Origin: SW10 sp965657795
GTDB taxonomy: Bacteria; Verrucomicrobiota; Verrucomicrobiia; Verrucomicrobiales; Akkermansiaceae
NCBI GenBank assembly: GCA_965657795.1
Contig: CBFHQJ010000010.1
Location: 1 to 64,000, forward strand
Length of the DNA stretch: 64,000 nucleotides
Direction: 5' to 3'
Positions 1-10,019 of the stretch are shown one piece after another. Under the pieces are notes generated by a model. It ran no database searches. It was not told the DNA's origin and saw nothing but the letters and a program-made list of their open reading frames with translations. The stretch's first letter is position 1, and each line of letters begins with the position of its first letter. The position numbers were made by a program, and so were the translations under genes.

Positions 1-68
1 TGAAAATCCCGGCTGGTGCTCCATCCCCAATCCTCGCAAGATTTCCCCTTGTTGACCATTGAGATTAA

Positions 69-263
69 ATCAGTGTTTCCCTAGCCGTGTCGCGGCAGGA
101 ATTGGCGGCCCAACTTGAACTTCCGCTTGAAGAATTAAATACCACGATCTTTCGAATGAATCAGCGCTATCGCTTTTTTCTGGAAGAAGAGATTCGTCAG
201 AGCGTCACCTCCTCCGAAGAGTTGGAGGAAGAGATGGGCCGCTTGCAAGCTGTTTGGAATTAG
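69..263 (+). pseudogene. Remnant of ECF RNA polymerase sigma factor (C-terminal part)
   Basis: A frame open from 69 to the TAG at 261-263 encodes SRQELAAQLELPLEELN followed by RYRFFLEEEIRQSV and an acidic tail. This is the pattern of sigma region 4 plus the C-terminal tail of ECF sigma factors that sit beside Ser/Thr kinases in Verrucomicrobia and Planctomycetes. Upstream, the frame is closed by TAA (66-68) and TGA (60-62), and I could not find the rest of the protein in the other frames within the 68 bases available. It is therefore truncated or frameshifted. The fragment ends just before the kinase start, as expected of a former sigma-kinase pair. Family assignment is from motif memory. Confidence 0.55.
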
Positions 264-267
264 AGTG

Positions 268-2949
268 ATGATCCACTGTCCGCAATGTGCCATCGAGTTG
301 GATCCGAGATCACCTTTCGGTCTCTGCCCGGCGTGTTCGCTCAAAGGTCTGGACCTCATCGGGAATCAAGGCGATTCGGCCGGCAAGATTTCAGGAATCA
401 AGTTGGGACAGCTTTTGGGGCAGGGAGCCTTTGGTAAAGTTTTTGAGGGGCGAGAGACATCAGCTGCGCATTGCCGGGTTGCCGTTAAGATCCTTTCGAC
501 CGATTAACCGGGTTTTCATCGGGCTCGTTTTTTGGAAGAGATGAGTATCCTGGCAAAGCTAAATCACGCCCATCTGGCCACTCTTTACCACTCCGGAAGA
601 ACGACGGATGGAAGCCCGTATTATGTGATGGAATTGGTTGATGGGGCCCCCATGGATCAATGGGCCCGGGGAAAGTCTCGCGATGAAAGGTTGGGTGTTT
701 TTTCGCAGGTCGTTGAAGCGGTGGCATACGCCCATGGGAAGGGAGTGGCTCATCGTGATTTGAAGCCTGCCAATATTTTGGTTTCCCGGGAAGGCTCGCG
801 GGTGAAGGTGATCGACTTCGGAATTGCTCGCGCGATGGCTGATGAATCGAACTGGGGACGTGATGCCACGATGGTTGGGCAAAGAATGGGGCCCCCTCGC
901 TACATGAGTCCGGAGCTACTGGCTGGTGATGCCTCGGTGGATCTTCGCTCGGATTTGTGGTCGCTTGGTTTGCTGCTTTACGAGTTGATTCTAGAGCGCC
1001 CTGTTTTGGCGGGCGTGACCGATTCACAGGGATCGTGGGAAGAAAATTCGCGTTCCCTTCGTCGCTTCATTTTTCCGGAATTGCCACAGCGTGAGCTGGA
1101 TTGGATTGCCAGAAAGGCCTGTTCTTTGGACCGTTCCCAGCGCTATCAAAATGCCTCGGAACTTTTGTTTGATTTGCAAGCTTTTGAGAGAGGTGAAGCG
1201 GTCAGTGTGGGCTTGTCTCACCGAAGTTATTGCCTTCGTAAGTCTCTTTCAAAACACCGCCTCGCGTGGCTGAGTGGTGCTTTTGTATTCGCACTTCTCC
1301 TTTCAGTTGCGATTGGGAATTGGATGATGGTGAAAAGCGAACGCCGGGCGAAAGAAGACATTGAGGCTTCCTTGGCGCGGGAGAAAAAGCAATCGGAAAT
1401 CGCCACCAAAGCTGAGCGGGAGATGCGAAAGGCTTCGTCGGACACCGCGCTACTTGCTGCGGTCAGAGCAATGAATTCCAGGCAGTTGAGGGAAGCGCGG
1501 AGGTTGCTGGAAGAGGCGTTGGAGCGGTGGCCGGAGAATGAGGCGGCGCGATTTTCTCTCAACTATCTCGATGCCATCCTCCCCGAACCGAGGTTGCTCG
1601 AAGCCAGAGAATTACCAATTTTCGTGCAGAAGGCTGAGGCGCACCCGGGCGGAGGCTTCTTGCTGCGAAGCCCGGACGAGAAACTCTATCATCTGACTGC
1701 GAAAGGCGAACTGAAGAAAGAGTCAAAGGAGCCCGCGGCACCGAAGGTGATGGCTGTGTATCCGTTCACGGTGATTCAGGAAGCCGATGTTGTGGAGTTC
1801 CGGGATATTGATTCTCAGGATCTCATTTTGGCACCCCTTATTTTTAATAATCGTGCCAAGATGGCCACCTATTCGTAAGAGGATCGTCTTCTGCTGTTTC
1901 ACGATGGCAGCAGCAGGATTGAGCTATGGGAAGCAGGCGATCATCTGACGGGATTTCGTGAGGCGATCGTCGAAGACGAAATCAAGTGGCTCGAGTTTTC
2001 ACGCACCAACTCCAACTTGTGGCTTGGGTCATCGACTGGAAAACTCATTAAATGGCATGAAGGTGAAGATCCTGAATATGTCGCTCAAAATCGGGCCATG
2101 TTGGAGCCGATGGACCCTTGGAAGATTGGCGAGGGTCATGACCGTGGATTGCCGGAGGATTTTAGTGCCTTTGTGGTCTTTCTTCAGTTGAATGCCTGGC
2201 AGTTGGGTGGGGCTTCCAAGAAAATTACCCATGCTGGAAATGCGCGAAATCAGGATCGGGCGATTGTCGCACGAGGCGATGGCACGGTCTGGTTGAGGCA
2301 CCCCGGGAGCCGCTTTAAGAAGGTTGCGAATTCCTCGGGAGAGGTCACGGGATTGGCTATCGGTGCCGAGGGGAGATTGGCAACGCGATTGGTGGATGAG
2401 GAAAAGGTTGAAATGATTGATCTAGAGGAAAAGAAGGTGGTCTCCTCATGGGACTTACCGAGTCCCTCACTTGAGATTATTTTGCTGGATACCGGAGAGG
2501 TGGTGGTAAGCCATCTTGATGGAACAATCACGATCTGGAATCCGGAAGATGCCTCCAAACCAAAGGCGCAGATTCGCTTGGCTTCAAAATCCCCAAATGG
2601 CTTGCACTTGCGAGCACTGCCCCAAAAGGCTGAGTTTATGGCCTGTCTTGATGGAGACCTCGTCATCCATCACTTCTCGGCTGACGATGGCGAGGCCGTT
2701 GGTCCCCCCATCCGGCACGAGCGCGGGCTTTACTGGATGCTTTTTGCGGGGTACGCAATCGACCAAGGTGCGGAAGGGAAAGGTGTCCTGCGAGTCTGGT
2801 CTCTGCGACTGCGAAGCGAGATCGTTCCTCCAATCGAGCATCCCGATCAAATTCTTTGGGTGACCATCTTGGACAATGGAGGGCGAATCGCTACCAGTTG
2901 CGGTGACAAACGAATCCGCCGCTGGATCATTGATGGAAGCGCCGAATGA
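268..2949 (+). pseudogene. Zinc-ribbon Ser/Thr protein kinase with C-terminal repeat domain, two in-frame stops
   Basis: One frame runs from ATG 268 to TGA 2947-2949 (about 893 codons), broken only by TAA at 505-507 and TAA at 1876-1878. Order of parts: a CPQC/CPAC zinc ribbon (residues 3-24), a kinase domain with VAVK lysine about residue 74, HRDLKPAN with Asp about 164 and DFG Asp about 183, a membrane segment near 345-365, a basic coiled segment, then beta-rich repeats like a WD40 propeller. The first stop falls between the catalytic lysine and the C-helix, so no active kinase can be made without readthrough. The second falls inside the repeat domain. Codons on both sides of each stop remain in register, which points to recent point mutations. 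Start could also be GTG 265. Confidence 0.8.
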
Positions 2950-3009
2950 GTGGAGATTCAGCTTTGTTGTTCTCAGGGCATCAACACGCGCTTGGTAGTA
3001 GCTATGACT

Positions 3010-4407
3010 TTAAGATCGCTCCAGGCGGTCTTTTTTGCTCCGGGAGCGGAAGGAGAGAGGGATGGGTAGGCCGTCGGTTGGGTGCTTGTCCTTGATCTGG
3101 TTAATCAGGTAGTTCTGGAAGGACTCCACGATGAGGTGTTTATCGTTCACGAAGAGGACGTATTCGGGAACCGGGATGGCTTGATAGCGATCGTTGACGG
3201 CGGTGGTAGCGTAAAAAAGCTTCATGCGCTTGCGGTGGCGCTTGTGCTCGGGCGGTGGGTTCTTGATGAAGGCGTCTTGCAGAAGACGGTTTAGCGGGCC
3301 GGTGCCGATGACCTCCTGGGCGTTGTCGCGAATGCGGGTGATTGTTTTGAAGATGTGCTGGATGGCGTGCCCTTTCATAGCGGAAACACAAACGAAGGGA
3401 GCGTAGTCGAGGAAGAAGAGCTCGCGGCGGAGATGATCTTCAGCCGCTTCGAGGCGTGCCGCCTTTTGTCCTTCCGGGTGAAAGAGGTCAAACTTGTTGG
3501 CGATAATGAGGCAGGGCTTTTTTTCCTGCTGAATTAATCGGGCGATCTTGCGATCCTGTGCGGCGACACCGGCAGCAAGGTCCACGACGAGGAGGCAGAT
3601 GTCGGCCCGGCGAATGGATCGTTCGCTTCGCATGGCGGAGAACACTTCGATGGAATCCTCCATGCTGGATCGTTTACGCAGGCCGGCGGTGTCGATCAGG
3701 TTGTGTTTTTCATTTCCCCAAACGTAGGGGATATCGACGGCGTCGCGGGTGGTCCCGGCAACTTCGGAAACGATGGTGCGTTCGTCTTTAAGAATCGCGT
3801 TGATGAGGGATGACTTGCCGGCGTTGGGTTTGCCGACGACGGCGATTTTCAGGCCGTCCTTTAATTCATCAAGGTCGGTTTCTTCCTGCTCACGGGCTTC
3901 CAGCTTTGAGAGCTCCTCGTCGATGGTGTCGGTCAGGATGTCCATGCCGCGGCCGTGTTCGGCAGAGGTCGGAATGCCGGAGCCAAAGCCAAGGCGGGCA
4001 AAGTCGCTGGCGGTGTTATCGTGATCGGCACTGTCGGCCTTGTTCATCACGAGGATGACGTTGGGATTTGATTTGCGGAGGAGCTGCGCCACTTCTTCGT
4101 CGATTGGGTTAATGCCGGCCCGGGCATCGACGACGAAGACGATAAGGTCGGACGAGTCCATTGCGATGCGTGCTTCGAGGGTGACGGCGTTGGAAAAGCC
4201 ATCTTGGTCGAAGGCGCAGATGCCACCCGTGTCGATGAGTTCGCAAGGAGTCTCGGTCGCAATGCAGGGAGCCGCAATACGATCACGGGTGACACCCGGT
4301 TGGTCGTGCACGATTGCGATGCGTCGCCCGGCCAGACGATTAAAGAGCGCGGACTTCCCGACATTGGGGCGTCCGACGATTGCGACCTGGAATGGGCTGG
4401 TGGGCAT
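3010..4407 (-). CDS. der: Ribosome-associated GTPase Der (EngA)
   Basis: 465 residues, the normal size for Der, a double-GTPase needed for 50S subunit assembly. Two GTPase domains are visible. The first has GRPNVGKS near residue 12, a DTGG switch II and an NKAD specificity motif. The second has GKPNAGKS near 193, DTAG and NKFD. A C-terminal KH-like domain follows, with the usual basic tail (SFRSRSKKDRLERS). Intact, and closely followed by a small coiled-coil gene on the same strand upstream. Confidence 0.97.
   Translation of the reverse strand: MPTSPFQVAIVGRPNVGKSALFNRLAGRRIAIVHDQPGVTRDRIAAPCIATETPCELIDTGGICAFDQDGFSNAVTLEARIAMDSSDLIVFVVDARAGINPIDEEVAQLLRKSNPNVILVMNKADSADHDNTASDFARLGFGSGIPTSAEHGRGMDILTDTIDEELSKLEAREQEETDLDELKDGLKIAVVGKPNAGKSSLINAILKDERTIVSEVAGTTRDAVDIPYVWGNEKHNLIDTAGLRKRSSMEDSIEVFSAMRSERSIRRADICLLVVDLAAGVAAQDRKIARLIQQEKKPCLIIANKFDLFHPEGQKAARLEAAEDHLRRELFFLDYAPFVCVSAMKGHAIQHIFKTITRIRDNAQEVIGTGPLNRLLQDAFIKNPPPEHKRHRKRMKLFYATTAVNDRYQAIPVPEYVLFVNDKHLIVESFQNYLINQIKDKHPTDGLPIPLSFRSRSKKDRLERS
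3012..3036 (+). terminator. Rho-independent terminator downstream of the kinase
   Basis: AAGATCGC (3012-3019) pairs with GCGGTCTT (3025-3032) around a five-base loop and is followed by a run of T on the plus strand. It overlaps the last codons and stop of der, which converges from the other strand. Confidence 0.6.
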
Positions 4408-4491
4408 GCCACGACCCTATGGCAGATCCTAAGAGAATGACAAGCGACGAGCGAGTTCCTGTTATCAGAGGGAAAGACCGTTTGGATCGGC

Positions 4492-5037
4492 CTAGACTGT
4501 TTCGAGATCTTTCTGGCCAGCTTTGGTGTCTTTTTCTCCAATTTGCTCTTTTTCGTCGTCCTCGTGGCTGGAACCGGTGGTTCCGAGTGAGGGGAGCACC
4601 TTCCGAACGAGCTTTTTGAGTCCACCTTCGGTCGATTCGTAGTCGGCCTCGGCTTGGCGGACGGCTTTTTCCCATGCTTGGGCGAATCCGGGTGCTTGCT
4701 CACGCATTAGCCCGATGGCGTTTTCGATGATGGTCAGTTGACGGAGTTCGGCCCGGCCGGGCTTTTGCTGAAGGGTCGAGACGTTGATGCGAAGAGTTTC
4801 GTTTTGTTCCCGAAGTTCCTCGAGTTTCTTCTGAAGACTGTCATTTCCTTCCGCGTTAATTTTAAGTTGAGTATTAAGGTGTTGTTGCAACTCGTTCCCT
4901 TCCTGTTCGGCCCGCTTGAGTTCTTTTTTCAAGTTTCGCCGTGCTGAGAATCCGGATTTCCAAGAAAAAAAGGCGATCAGGAGCCCCAGAAAGAGGCCAC
5001 CGGCAAAGGGGGTGAAAAGGTAGTCTTGAAGGTCCAT
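4492..5037 (-). CDS. Membrane-anchored coiled-coil protein, unknown function
   Basis: I start it at ATG 5037 (MDLQDYLFTPFAGG), giving 181 residues. An upstream ATG at 5124 exists, but its extra 29 residues look non-coding. An N-terminal membrane helix (about residues 9-24, AGGLFLGLLIAFFSW) is followed by a long charged heptad-like stretch (about 30-85) and an acidic, lysine-rich C-terminus. The layout recalls the start of RmuC-type or DUF1043-type inner-membrane proteins, but no nuclease domain follows, so I do not assign a function. It lies between der and nadA on the same strand. Confidence 0.7.
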   Translation of the reverse strand: MDLQDYLFTPFAGGLFLGLLIAFFSWKSGFSARRNLKKELKRAEQEGNELQQHLNTQLKINAEGNDSLQKKLEELREQNETLRINVSTLQQKPGRAELRQLTIIENAIGLMREQAPGFAQAWEKAVRQAEADYESTEGGLKKLVRKVLPSLGTTGSSHEDDEKEQIGEKDTKAGQKDLETV

Positions 5038-5175
5038 TAGAATAAGGTGTTTCTGACGGAACAGACTCCCGTTTGTTCGATGGCGCAATCCCTTAATCGA
5101 ATAAAGCCGATGAAATTCCGGCATGTGAAACAGCCGGAGGATTTCCGTGCATTCCGGCCCTTCCGGTGGGTGGGC

Positions 5176-6120
5176 TTACTTGGATTGCTCCAACATGCGG
5201 ACGAGTGAAACCTCGGCTCGCTTACGCACGTCTTCAGGGAGTTCCACCTGTGGCTCGAGCTTATCAAGACAGGCGTGAAGTTTTTCCAGCGTGTTCATTT
5301 TCATGTAGCGGCAGTCCGCGCACGCGCAGTGGTCGGTGGGGCCGGGGATGAGATTTTTATCGGGAACTTCTTTTTGAATCCGGTGAAGCATTCCCGATTC
5401 GGTGACCACGATGACGTTTTTTGCGGGTGTTTCGCGGCAGAAGTGGACCATTTTTTCGGTCGAGCACACTTCATCGGCAAGAAGGCGAACCGCTTTGGGG
5501 CACTCGGGGTGTGCCACGACGGCGGCATCGGTATATTCGTCTTTGATTTTTTGAATCGAGTTCTGGGTGAATTCGACGTGGACGTAGCAATTGCCTTTCC
5601 ACAGATCCATTTTACGACCGGTTTGCTCGATGACCCACTGTCCGAGGTTTTCATCGGGGACGAAGAGAATGGGGCGACCTTCGGGAGCCTGGTTGACGAT
5701 TTTGGGGGCGTTGCCAGAGGTGCAGATGACGTCGCAGAGTGCTTTTACTCCGGCGGAGCAATTGATGTAGGCGATGACGTAGTAATTCTTCTCCTCGTTT
5801 TCCTTTAGAAATGCTTCGAGCTTATCGGCGGGGCAGGCCTGCTCAAGCGAGCAGCCGGCATCCTTGTCCGGAAGGACGACGGTTTTTTCAGGGTTCAGGA
5901 TTTTGGCAGTTTCAGCCATGAAATGAACACCGCAGAATGCGATGACATCGGCATCGGTTTCCTGGGCCTTGTAGGCGAGACCAAGTGAATCGCCGACATA
6001 GTCAGCGATATCCTGGATTGGGCCGACCTGATAGTTGTGAGCCAGAATGACGGCGTTTTTCTCCTTTTTAAGTCGGAGAATATCTTCTTTGAGATCAAGG
6101 ACAGGCACGTTTGTTGACAT
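5176..6120 (-). CDS. nadA: Quinolinate synthase A
   Basis: 314 residues, normal for NadA, which condenses iminoaspartate with dihydroxyacetone phosphate to make quinolinate for NAD synthesis. Near the N-terminus it has ILAHNYQ, then GDSLGLA, CGVHFMAETAKIL and PDKDAGCSL. The three cysteines expected to hold the [4Fe-4S] cluster lie in INCSAGVKA, AHPECP and CADCRYMKMN. Complete. No nadB or nadC is seen in the window, so the partner supplying iminoaspartate is elsewhere. Confidence 0.97.
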   Translation of the reverse strand: MSTNVPVLDLKEDILRLKKEKNAVILAHNYQVGPIQDIADYVGDSLGLAYKAQETDADVIAFCGVHFMAETAKILNPEKTVVLPDKDAGCSLEQACPADKLEAFLKENEEKNYYVIAYINCSAGVKALCDVICTSGNAPKIVNQAPEGRPILFVPDENLGQWVIEQTGRKMDLWKGNCYVHVEFTQNSIQKIKDEYTDAAVVAHPECPKAVRLLADEVCSTEKMVHFCRETPAKNVIVVTESGMLHRIQKEVPDKNLIPGPTDHCACADCRYMKMNTLEKLHACLDKLEPQVELPEDVRKRAEVSLVRMLEQSK

Positions 6121-6158
6121 GGCTTAACCTTCCGGGATTGCTCCGGGCAAGGCCAGAA

Positions 6159-7190
6159 CTAAAAACCGCCCATCTGAATCTGCCCGGTGTGTTTGGCACC
6201 ATCGGCGACGGTGAGACGGCCGACCTTGATGTTTCCGGTCAGGGTGGCTTTCTTCTCGAGGGCGAGAAGGCCGCGGCAGGCGAGGTGGCCGGTGACGAGC
6301 CCATCGATCTTACACTCATCGGTGACGACCACATTGAGGAATTCGATTTTTGCCCGCTTTTCGATTAGGAGTCGTTTGCAGGATACTTTACCTGAAATTT
6401 TTCCGCTGCGCCTCAAAATAAGATCGCCCGAACATTCTGCATCGCCGGTGAAGTCACCTTCAACGATGAGGTTATGACACTGAATTGGCGCACCGTGGAC
6501 GATCCCTTTTTTGTAAATATGAACGTCTCCGCGAGTTTGAATACGGCTGCTCATCGCTTCTTTGATTTCGCGATCTTCCATGGAGATCAGGCGGCCACAG
6601 CTTCGACATTGGGTTGAATTGGCCCGGATATTGGCGGCGTGGGTATCGCCGCAATCAAAACATGCCACTTCTCTTGTCTCCAGCTTGGTTGGGCCAGAGG
6701 TTGAAATTTCCTCCTCATTGCCGTGATAGCGAGAGGGGGAGCCATCGTCTTGGGCTGACGGAGCTGGTTTCGTGGCTTCCTCTTCCAGAGAGGATGGCAG
6801 CGGGGTGATGTCGGGAAGGGGGGCGAAGGTTCCTTTAGTGGTTTCCGGTTCGCTTTTCTCTCGAAACTCCTGAACTCTTGGTGGCTCAGCTTCCTTGGGC
6901 GTTTTTGCCGGTGGACTGGGGGAAGGTTTTTTTGGCGGGCTAACTGGCGCCTCATCCCGGGCCTTGTATTCTATTTCGACCTTCGGTTGTGGAGGCCGGT
7001 GGGCGAAGGGGTCGGGCGGGGCAACAGGACGGGCCTTGATTTCGCCGTCCTTCTCGAAGGTCAGATAAGCACCGCAGCCTTTACAATACGACGAAACTGC
7101 CAGCTGGGATTCCTGCTGGCAGTGCTGGCAAAGAGGGCAAGTGACCTCGCGAGGCCCCTTGCTCTTGTCTTTGAAAAAACCGAAGGCCAA
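6159..7190 (-). CDS. Bactofilin-like protein with two zinc ribbons
   Basis: 343 residues. The N-terminus has a zinc ribbon (CPLCQHC ... CKGCGAYL, residues 18-42). A proline-, lysine- and glutamate-rich linker follows. A second ribbon has CFDCGDTHA and CRSCGRLIS (about 178-205). The C-terminal ~110 residues are a right-handed beta-helix of the bactofilin type (repeats such as HNLIVEGDFTGDAECSGDL). Bactofilins polymerise without nucleotide and act as cytoskeletal scaffolds. The two ribbons suggest an adaptor role, which is inference. It lies 21 bases downstream of a plain bactofilin, so the two are probably co-transcribed and may co-assemble. Confidence 0.85.
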   Translation of the reverse strand: MAFGFFKDKSKGPREVTCPLCQHCQQESQLAVSSYCKGCGAYLTFEKDGEIKARPVAPPDPFAHRPPQPKVEIEYKARDEAPVSPPKKPSPSPPAKTPKEAEPPRVQEFREKSEPETTKGTFAPLPDITPLPSSLEEEATKPAPSAQDDGSPSRYHGNEEEISTSGPTKLETREVACFDCGDTHAANIRANSTQCRSCGRLISMEDREIKEAMSSRIQTRGDVHIYKKGIVHGAPIQCHNLIVEGDFTGDAECSGDLILRRSGKISGKVSCKRLLIEKRAKIEFLNVVVTDECKIDGLVTGHLACRGLLALEKKATLTGNIKVGRLTVADGAKHTGQIQMGGF

Positions 7191-7211
7191 GGCGCTGGGG
7201 GAGTGACAACG

Positions 7212-7775
7212 CTAGGAGGCTTTAGCCTGTCCTTTACTGGACTGGTTGCCCTGCTTTTTGTTGTTTCCGCCTTGAGGTGCCGAAGCGCCTTTCTTGGGGG
7301 CGGATGAAGGGGTGCCGACCTCTGACTTGCCGACGAAAATTGCGCCAGGCTCGATTGAGAGGGTGCCGGCCTTGACGTCGCCGACCATTTCGGCACTGCC
7401 TTTGATTTCAACTCGCTCGGTGCAGGTGATATTCCCGTGAACCTTGCCGTAAATTACGACTGATTTGGTCGAAACTTCAGCCTTGATGTGAGCGTTTTCG
7501 GCAACAGTGAGGGCCCCGTCGGAGCTGATTTCACCTTCGATTCGGCCGTCGACGAGGAGGTCGTCAGTGAAGCGGACCGAACCTTTGATGTGAACATCAT
7601 TGCTAAGAATGTTGCGCTGGCCGCCGGTCGGGCTGCTGACTGGAGCAGATGGGGCCGCCACTTGCTCGGGTGCTGCGACTGGTGCTGCGGCGGGAGCCTG
7701 AGGAGCATGAGTCGGTGCGGCGGGGCGAGGAGCCTGAGGGGTCTCGGGATTTTTGCTGATGATTTTTTCGAACAC
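7212..7775 (-). CDS. Bactofilin (polymer-forming cytoskeletal protein)
   Basis: 187 residues. An Ala/Pro-rich N-terminal tail (to about residue 55) leads into a classic bactofilin core: DVHIKGSVRFTDDLLVDGRI, then GEISSDGALTVAENA, KVHGNITCTERVEIKGSAE and a final GKSEV turn. A low-complexity basic tail ends the protein. Neighbour of the zinc-ribbon bactofilin in the same orientation. No membrane helix is visible. Confidence 0.93.
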   Translation of the reverse strand: MFEKIISKNPETPQAPRPAAPTHAPQAPAAAPVAAPEQVAAPSAPVSSPTGGQRNILSNDVHIKGSVRFTDDLLVDGRIEGEISSDGALTVAENAHIKAEVSTKSVVIYGKVHGNITCTERVEIKGSAEMVGDVKAGTLSIEPGAIFVGKSEVGTPSSAPKKGASAPQGGNNKKQGNQSSKGQAKAS

Positions 7776-7849
7776 GGCTATTGAGGGTTGGTTTAAATTT
7801 AATGGGGCACGGTGGCCCGAATGTGAAGTCGGAAGTCTGGAAGTTGGAT

Positions 7850-8779
7850 TTATTCCGGAGTGGATCCCGCAGGAGTTACGGGCTCGGCGGGATTTACGGG
7901 CCCGGCGGGAGTTTCCGTAGCAGGCTCGGTTTCGGGTTCCGGAGTCGCTTCGCTTTCGGGAGTGGTTACAGGCTCGGTTGGCTCTTCGGCGGGCTGGGTT
8001 GTGCCGGTGTTTGGTGCTCCCGGAGTGACCGATGGAATTGGATCCGGAGCAATGCCTGGAACTCTCACGGGAGGGGTGACTGCACCCGGGGTGATGGCAG
8101 GTTTTGGTGGTTCGGGGGCCTTTTCAACCGGGGAATCGACGTTGATTAGTTTGAGGCGATTCTGGGCCATCGATTTGACCTGAAGGTGAGAGGTTTCGTA
8201 TTCGGAAACGATCTTGTTGTAGATTTCTTCGGCCTTTTCGTCTTCGCCAGCTTGGAGGGCCAGATCTCCCAAAGAAAGAAGGGCGAGTGAAGAGGCGGCA
8301 GATTCGCTGTCAGCGGCGTTTTGGAAAGCTTCCTTGGCTTTGTCGAGGTTCTCAAGCTGTTGCTGATAAGAACCAAGACTGGCGTAAGCGCTGCCGACGG
8401 CAGGGTGCTCGGGGTATTCGGAGACGAAGGTTTCAAGGGTCTCAATGGCTTCCTGCTGTTGCTGGTCGCTCCAGAGGAGCTGAGCCTTGGCAAAAAGGGC
8501 GGATCCTCCGGCATTTTCTCCAGCGTATTCCTGACTGACGGCCTCATATTGAGGCACGGTGCGTGCGTCGGCGAAGGCTGCGGCAGCGTCTTCCTCGGCC
8601 TTCTTTTGCAGGCCGGTTACGATGACGTAGCCGACGAGGCAAAGGATCGCGAGAATCCCAACAATGATGAGCTTCTTCTGGTTGGCATCAAGAAAGGCTT
8701 CGAAGGCTGAAGGCTCTTGCGAAATTTCACCGATGGGGCTTGGGCCTTTTTCGGGGTTTTGATCGGTATTTTCGGACAT
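7850..8779 (-). CDS. Inner-membrane TPR protein (YfgM/tol-pal-like)
   Basis: I choose ATG 8779 (MSENTDQNPEKG), giving 309 residues. An ATG at 8884 would add 35 residues that overlap the divergent lpxB start. A cytoplasmic tail is followed by a membrane helix near residues 38-57 (IIVGILAILCLVGYVIVTGL), then three or four tetratricopeptide repeats (EAIETLETFVSEYPEHPAVG, LDKAKEAFQNAADS, DEKAEEIYNKIVSEYETS). A long Pro/Thr/Glu-rich low-complexity tail ends it. The topology matches YfgM-type proteins that sit with the Sec translocon or chaperones. Exact role not determined. Confidence 0.8.
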   Translation of the reverse strand: MSENTDQNPEKGPSPIGEISQEPSAFEAFLDANQKKLIIVGILAILCLVGYVIVTGLQKKAEEDAAAAFADARTVPQYEAVSQEYAGENAGGSALFAKAQLLWSDQQQQEAIETLETFVSEYPEHPAVGSAYASLGSYQQQLENLDKAKEAFQNAADSESAASSLALLSLGDLALQAGEDEKAEEIYNKIVSEYETSHLQVKSMAQNRLKLINVDSPVEKAPEPPKPAITPGAVTPPVRVPGIAPDPIPSVTPGAPNTGTTQPAEEPTEPVTTPESEATPEPETEPATETPAGPVNPAEPVTPAGSTPE

Positions 8780-8876
8780 AATTCGTCTGGGGAGGGAGGA
8801 ATTAACGCCTAGTGGAGGGAGAAGCAAGCCCTTGTGACGTGATTTGCAGTTTGGAATATTTTCCACCTGCTCTAGC

Positions 8877-10019
8877 ATGGCCACGGCGATGAGCAGAACG
8901 GTCTATGTGGTGGCAGGTGAGGTGAGTGGAGACACTCATGGATCCGAGTTGATGGAGGCACTCCGAAAGGAGGGCGATGGCTTCGATTTTCGAGGGCTGG
9001 GAGGGCCGGAAATGTCTCGCCTTTCCGAAGGATCGGTCCGTGATTGGGTCGAGGACGCCGCAGTTGTGGGTGTTTGGGAGGTTTTGCGAAGATACGGTTG
9101 GTTTAAAGAGCGGTTTGAGGAAACTCTGGCCGAGATTTTGGAATCAAGGCCCGAAGTTTTACTCCTGATCGATTATCCCGGGTTCAATTTACGTTTGGCC
9201 AGGCAGGTCCACGAAAAATTACCAGAGACCAGGATTGTTCACTATGTGGCTCCCCAGGTATGGGCGTGGAATCAAAAGAGGATTCCCCAAATTGCGGAGA
9301 CGCACGATCTGATGATTTGTCTTTTTCCCTTTGAGGTTCCGATTTTCGAGGAAGCAGGATTGCGGAGCCGCTGTCTTGGACATCCTCTGGTCGATGAGTT
9401 GGAGGAGAAGCGAATTGAGGTCAAACGGGAGGAAAACCTGGTTGGGCTCTTTCCGGGAAGTCGGACCAAGGAGGTGAGCCGGCTTTTTCCAATGATGCTG
9501 GAATCGGTGGCCCGCTTGTTGGAGGAGAGACCGGGGACTCGCTTTGTGGCGGCGGCGGCAAGTCAAAAGGTCGCCCGGGTGATGGATGAGTTTTTGACGG
9601 CGAGTGATCTGCCAACCGGGCTGGTGGAGGTTCAGACGGGAAAGAGCCAGCACTTGATGCAAACAGTGACCTGCGGAGTCGTGGCCAGTGGTACCGCGAC
9701 TTTGGAAGCTGCTTACTACGGGATGCCTTACTGCCTGGTTTATCGGGTGGCATGGCCGACTTTCCTAATGGCGAAACAGCTGGTAAAGTTGGAATTCATT
9801 GGCTTGATCAACATTTTGGCGGGGCGTGAATTGGCTCGTGAGTTTATCCAGAATGAAGCGAATGCTTATGAAGTTGCGCTTTGGTTGGGAAGGACACTTG
9901 CCAATGACGATGAGCGGGCGAAGTTGTCGGGAAAGCTCCTGAAGGCGGCATCACGGCTCGGTGAGCCCGGCGTTCACAAGCGAGCGGCCCATGAAATTGC
10001 ACTCCTATTTTCAGAATGA
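8877..10019 (+). CDS. lpxB: Lipid-A-disaccharide synthase
   Basis: 380 residues from ATG 8877 (ATG 8889 is equally possible). LpxB is a GT19 glycosyltransferase joining UDP-diacylglucosamine to lipid X at the inner membrane. Visible signatures: VVAGEVSGDTHGSELM at the N-terminus, GLGGPEM, LLIDYPGFNLRLA, HYVAPQVWAWNQKRI, LGHPLVDE, LFPGSRTKEV and VASGTATLEAAYYGMP near the C-terminal donor site. Complete, and direct evidence for a lipid A outer membrane. It overlaps the next gene by four bases (ATGA). Confidence 0.97.
   Translation: MATAMSRTVYVVAGEVSGDTHGSELMEALRKEGDGFDFRGLGGPEMSRLSEGSVRDWVEDAAVVGVWEVLRRYGWFKERFEETLAEILESRPEVLLLIDYPGFNLRLARQVHEKLPETRIVHYVAPQVWAWNQKRIPQIAETHDLMICLFPFEVPIFEEAGLRSRCLGHPLVDELEEKRIEVKREENLVGLFPGSRTKEVSRLFPMMLESVARLLEERPGTRFVAAAASQKVARVMDEFLTASDLPTGLVEVQTGKSQHLMQTVTCGVVASGTATLEAAYYGMPYCLVYRVAWPTFLMAKQLVKLEFIGLINILAGRELAREFIQNEANAYEVALWLGRTLANDDERAKLSGKLLKAASRLGEPGVHKRAAHEIALLFSE

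Noticed and set aside
485..1027. Minus-strand frame opposite the kinase
   Set aside because: Antisense to the kinase catalytic domain, with Pro/Ser-rich shadow composition.
4492..5037. RmuC DNA recombination protein
   Set aside because: The N-terminal helix and coiled coil fit, but the RmuC nuclease-like domain is absent.
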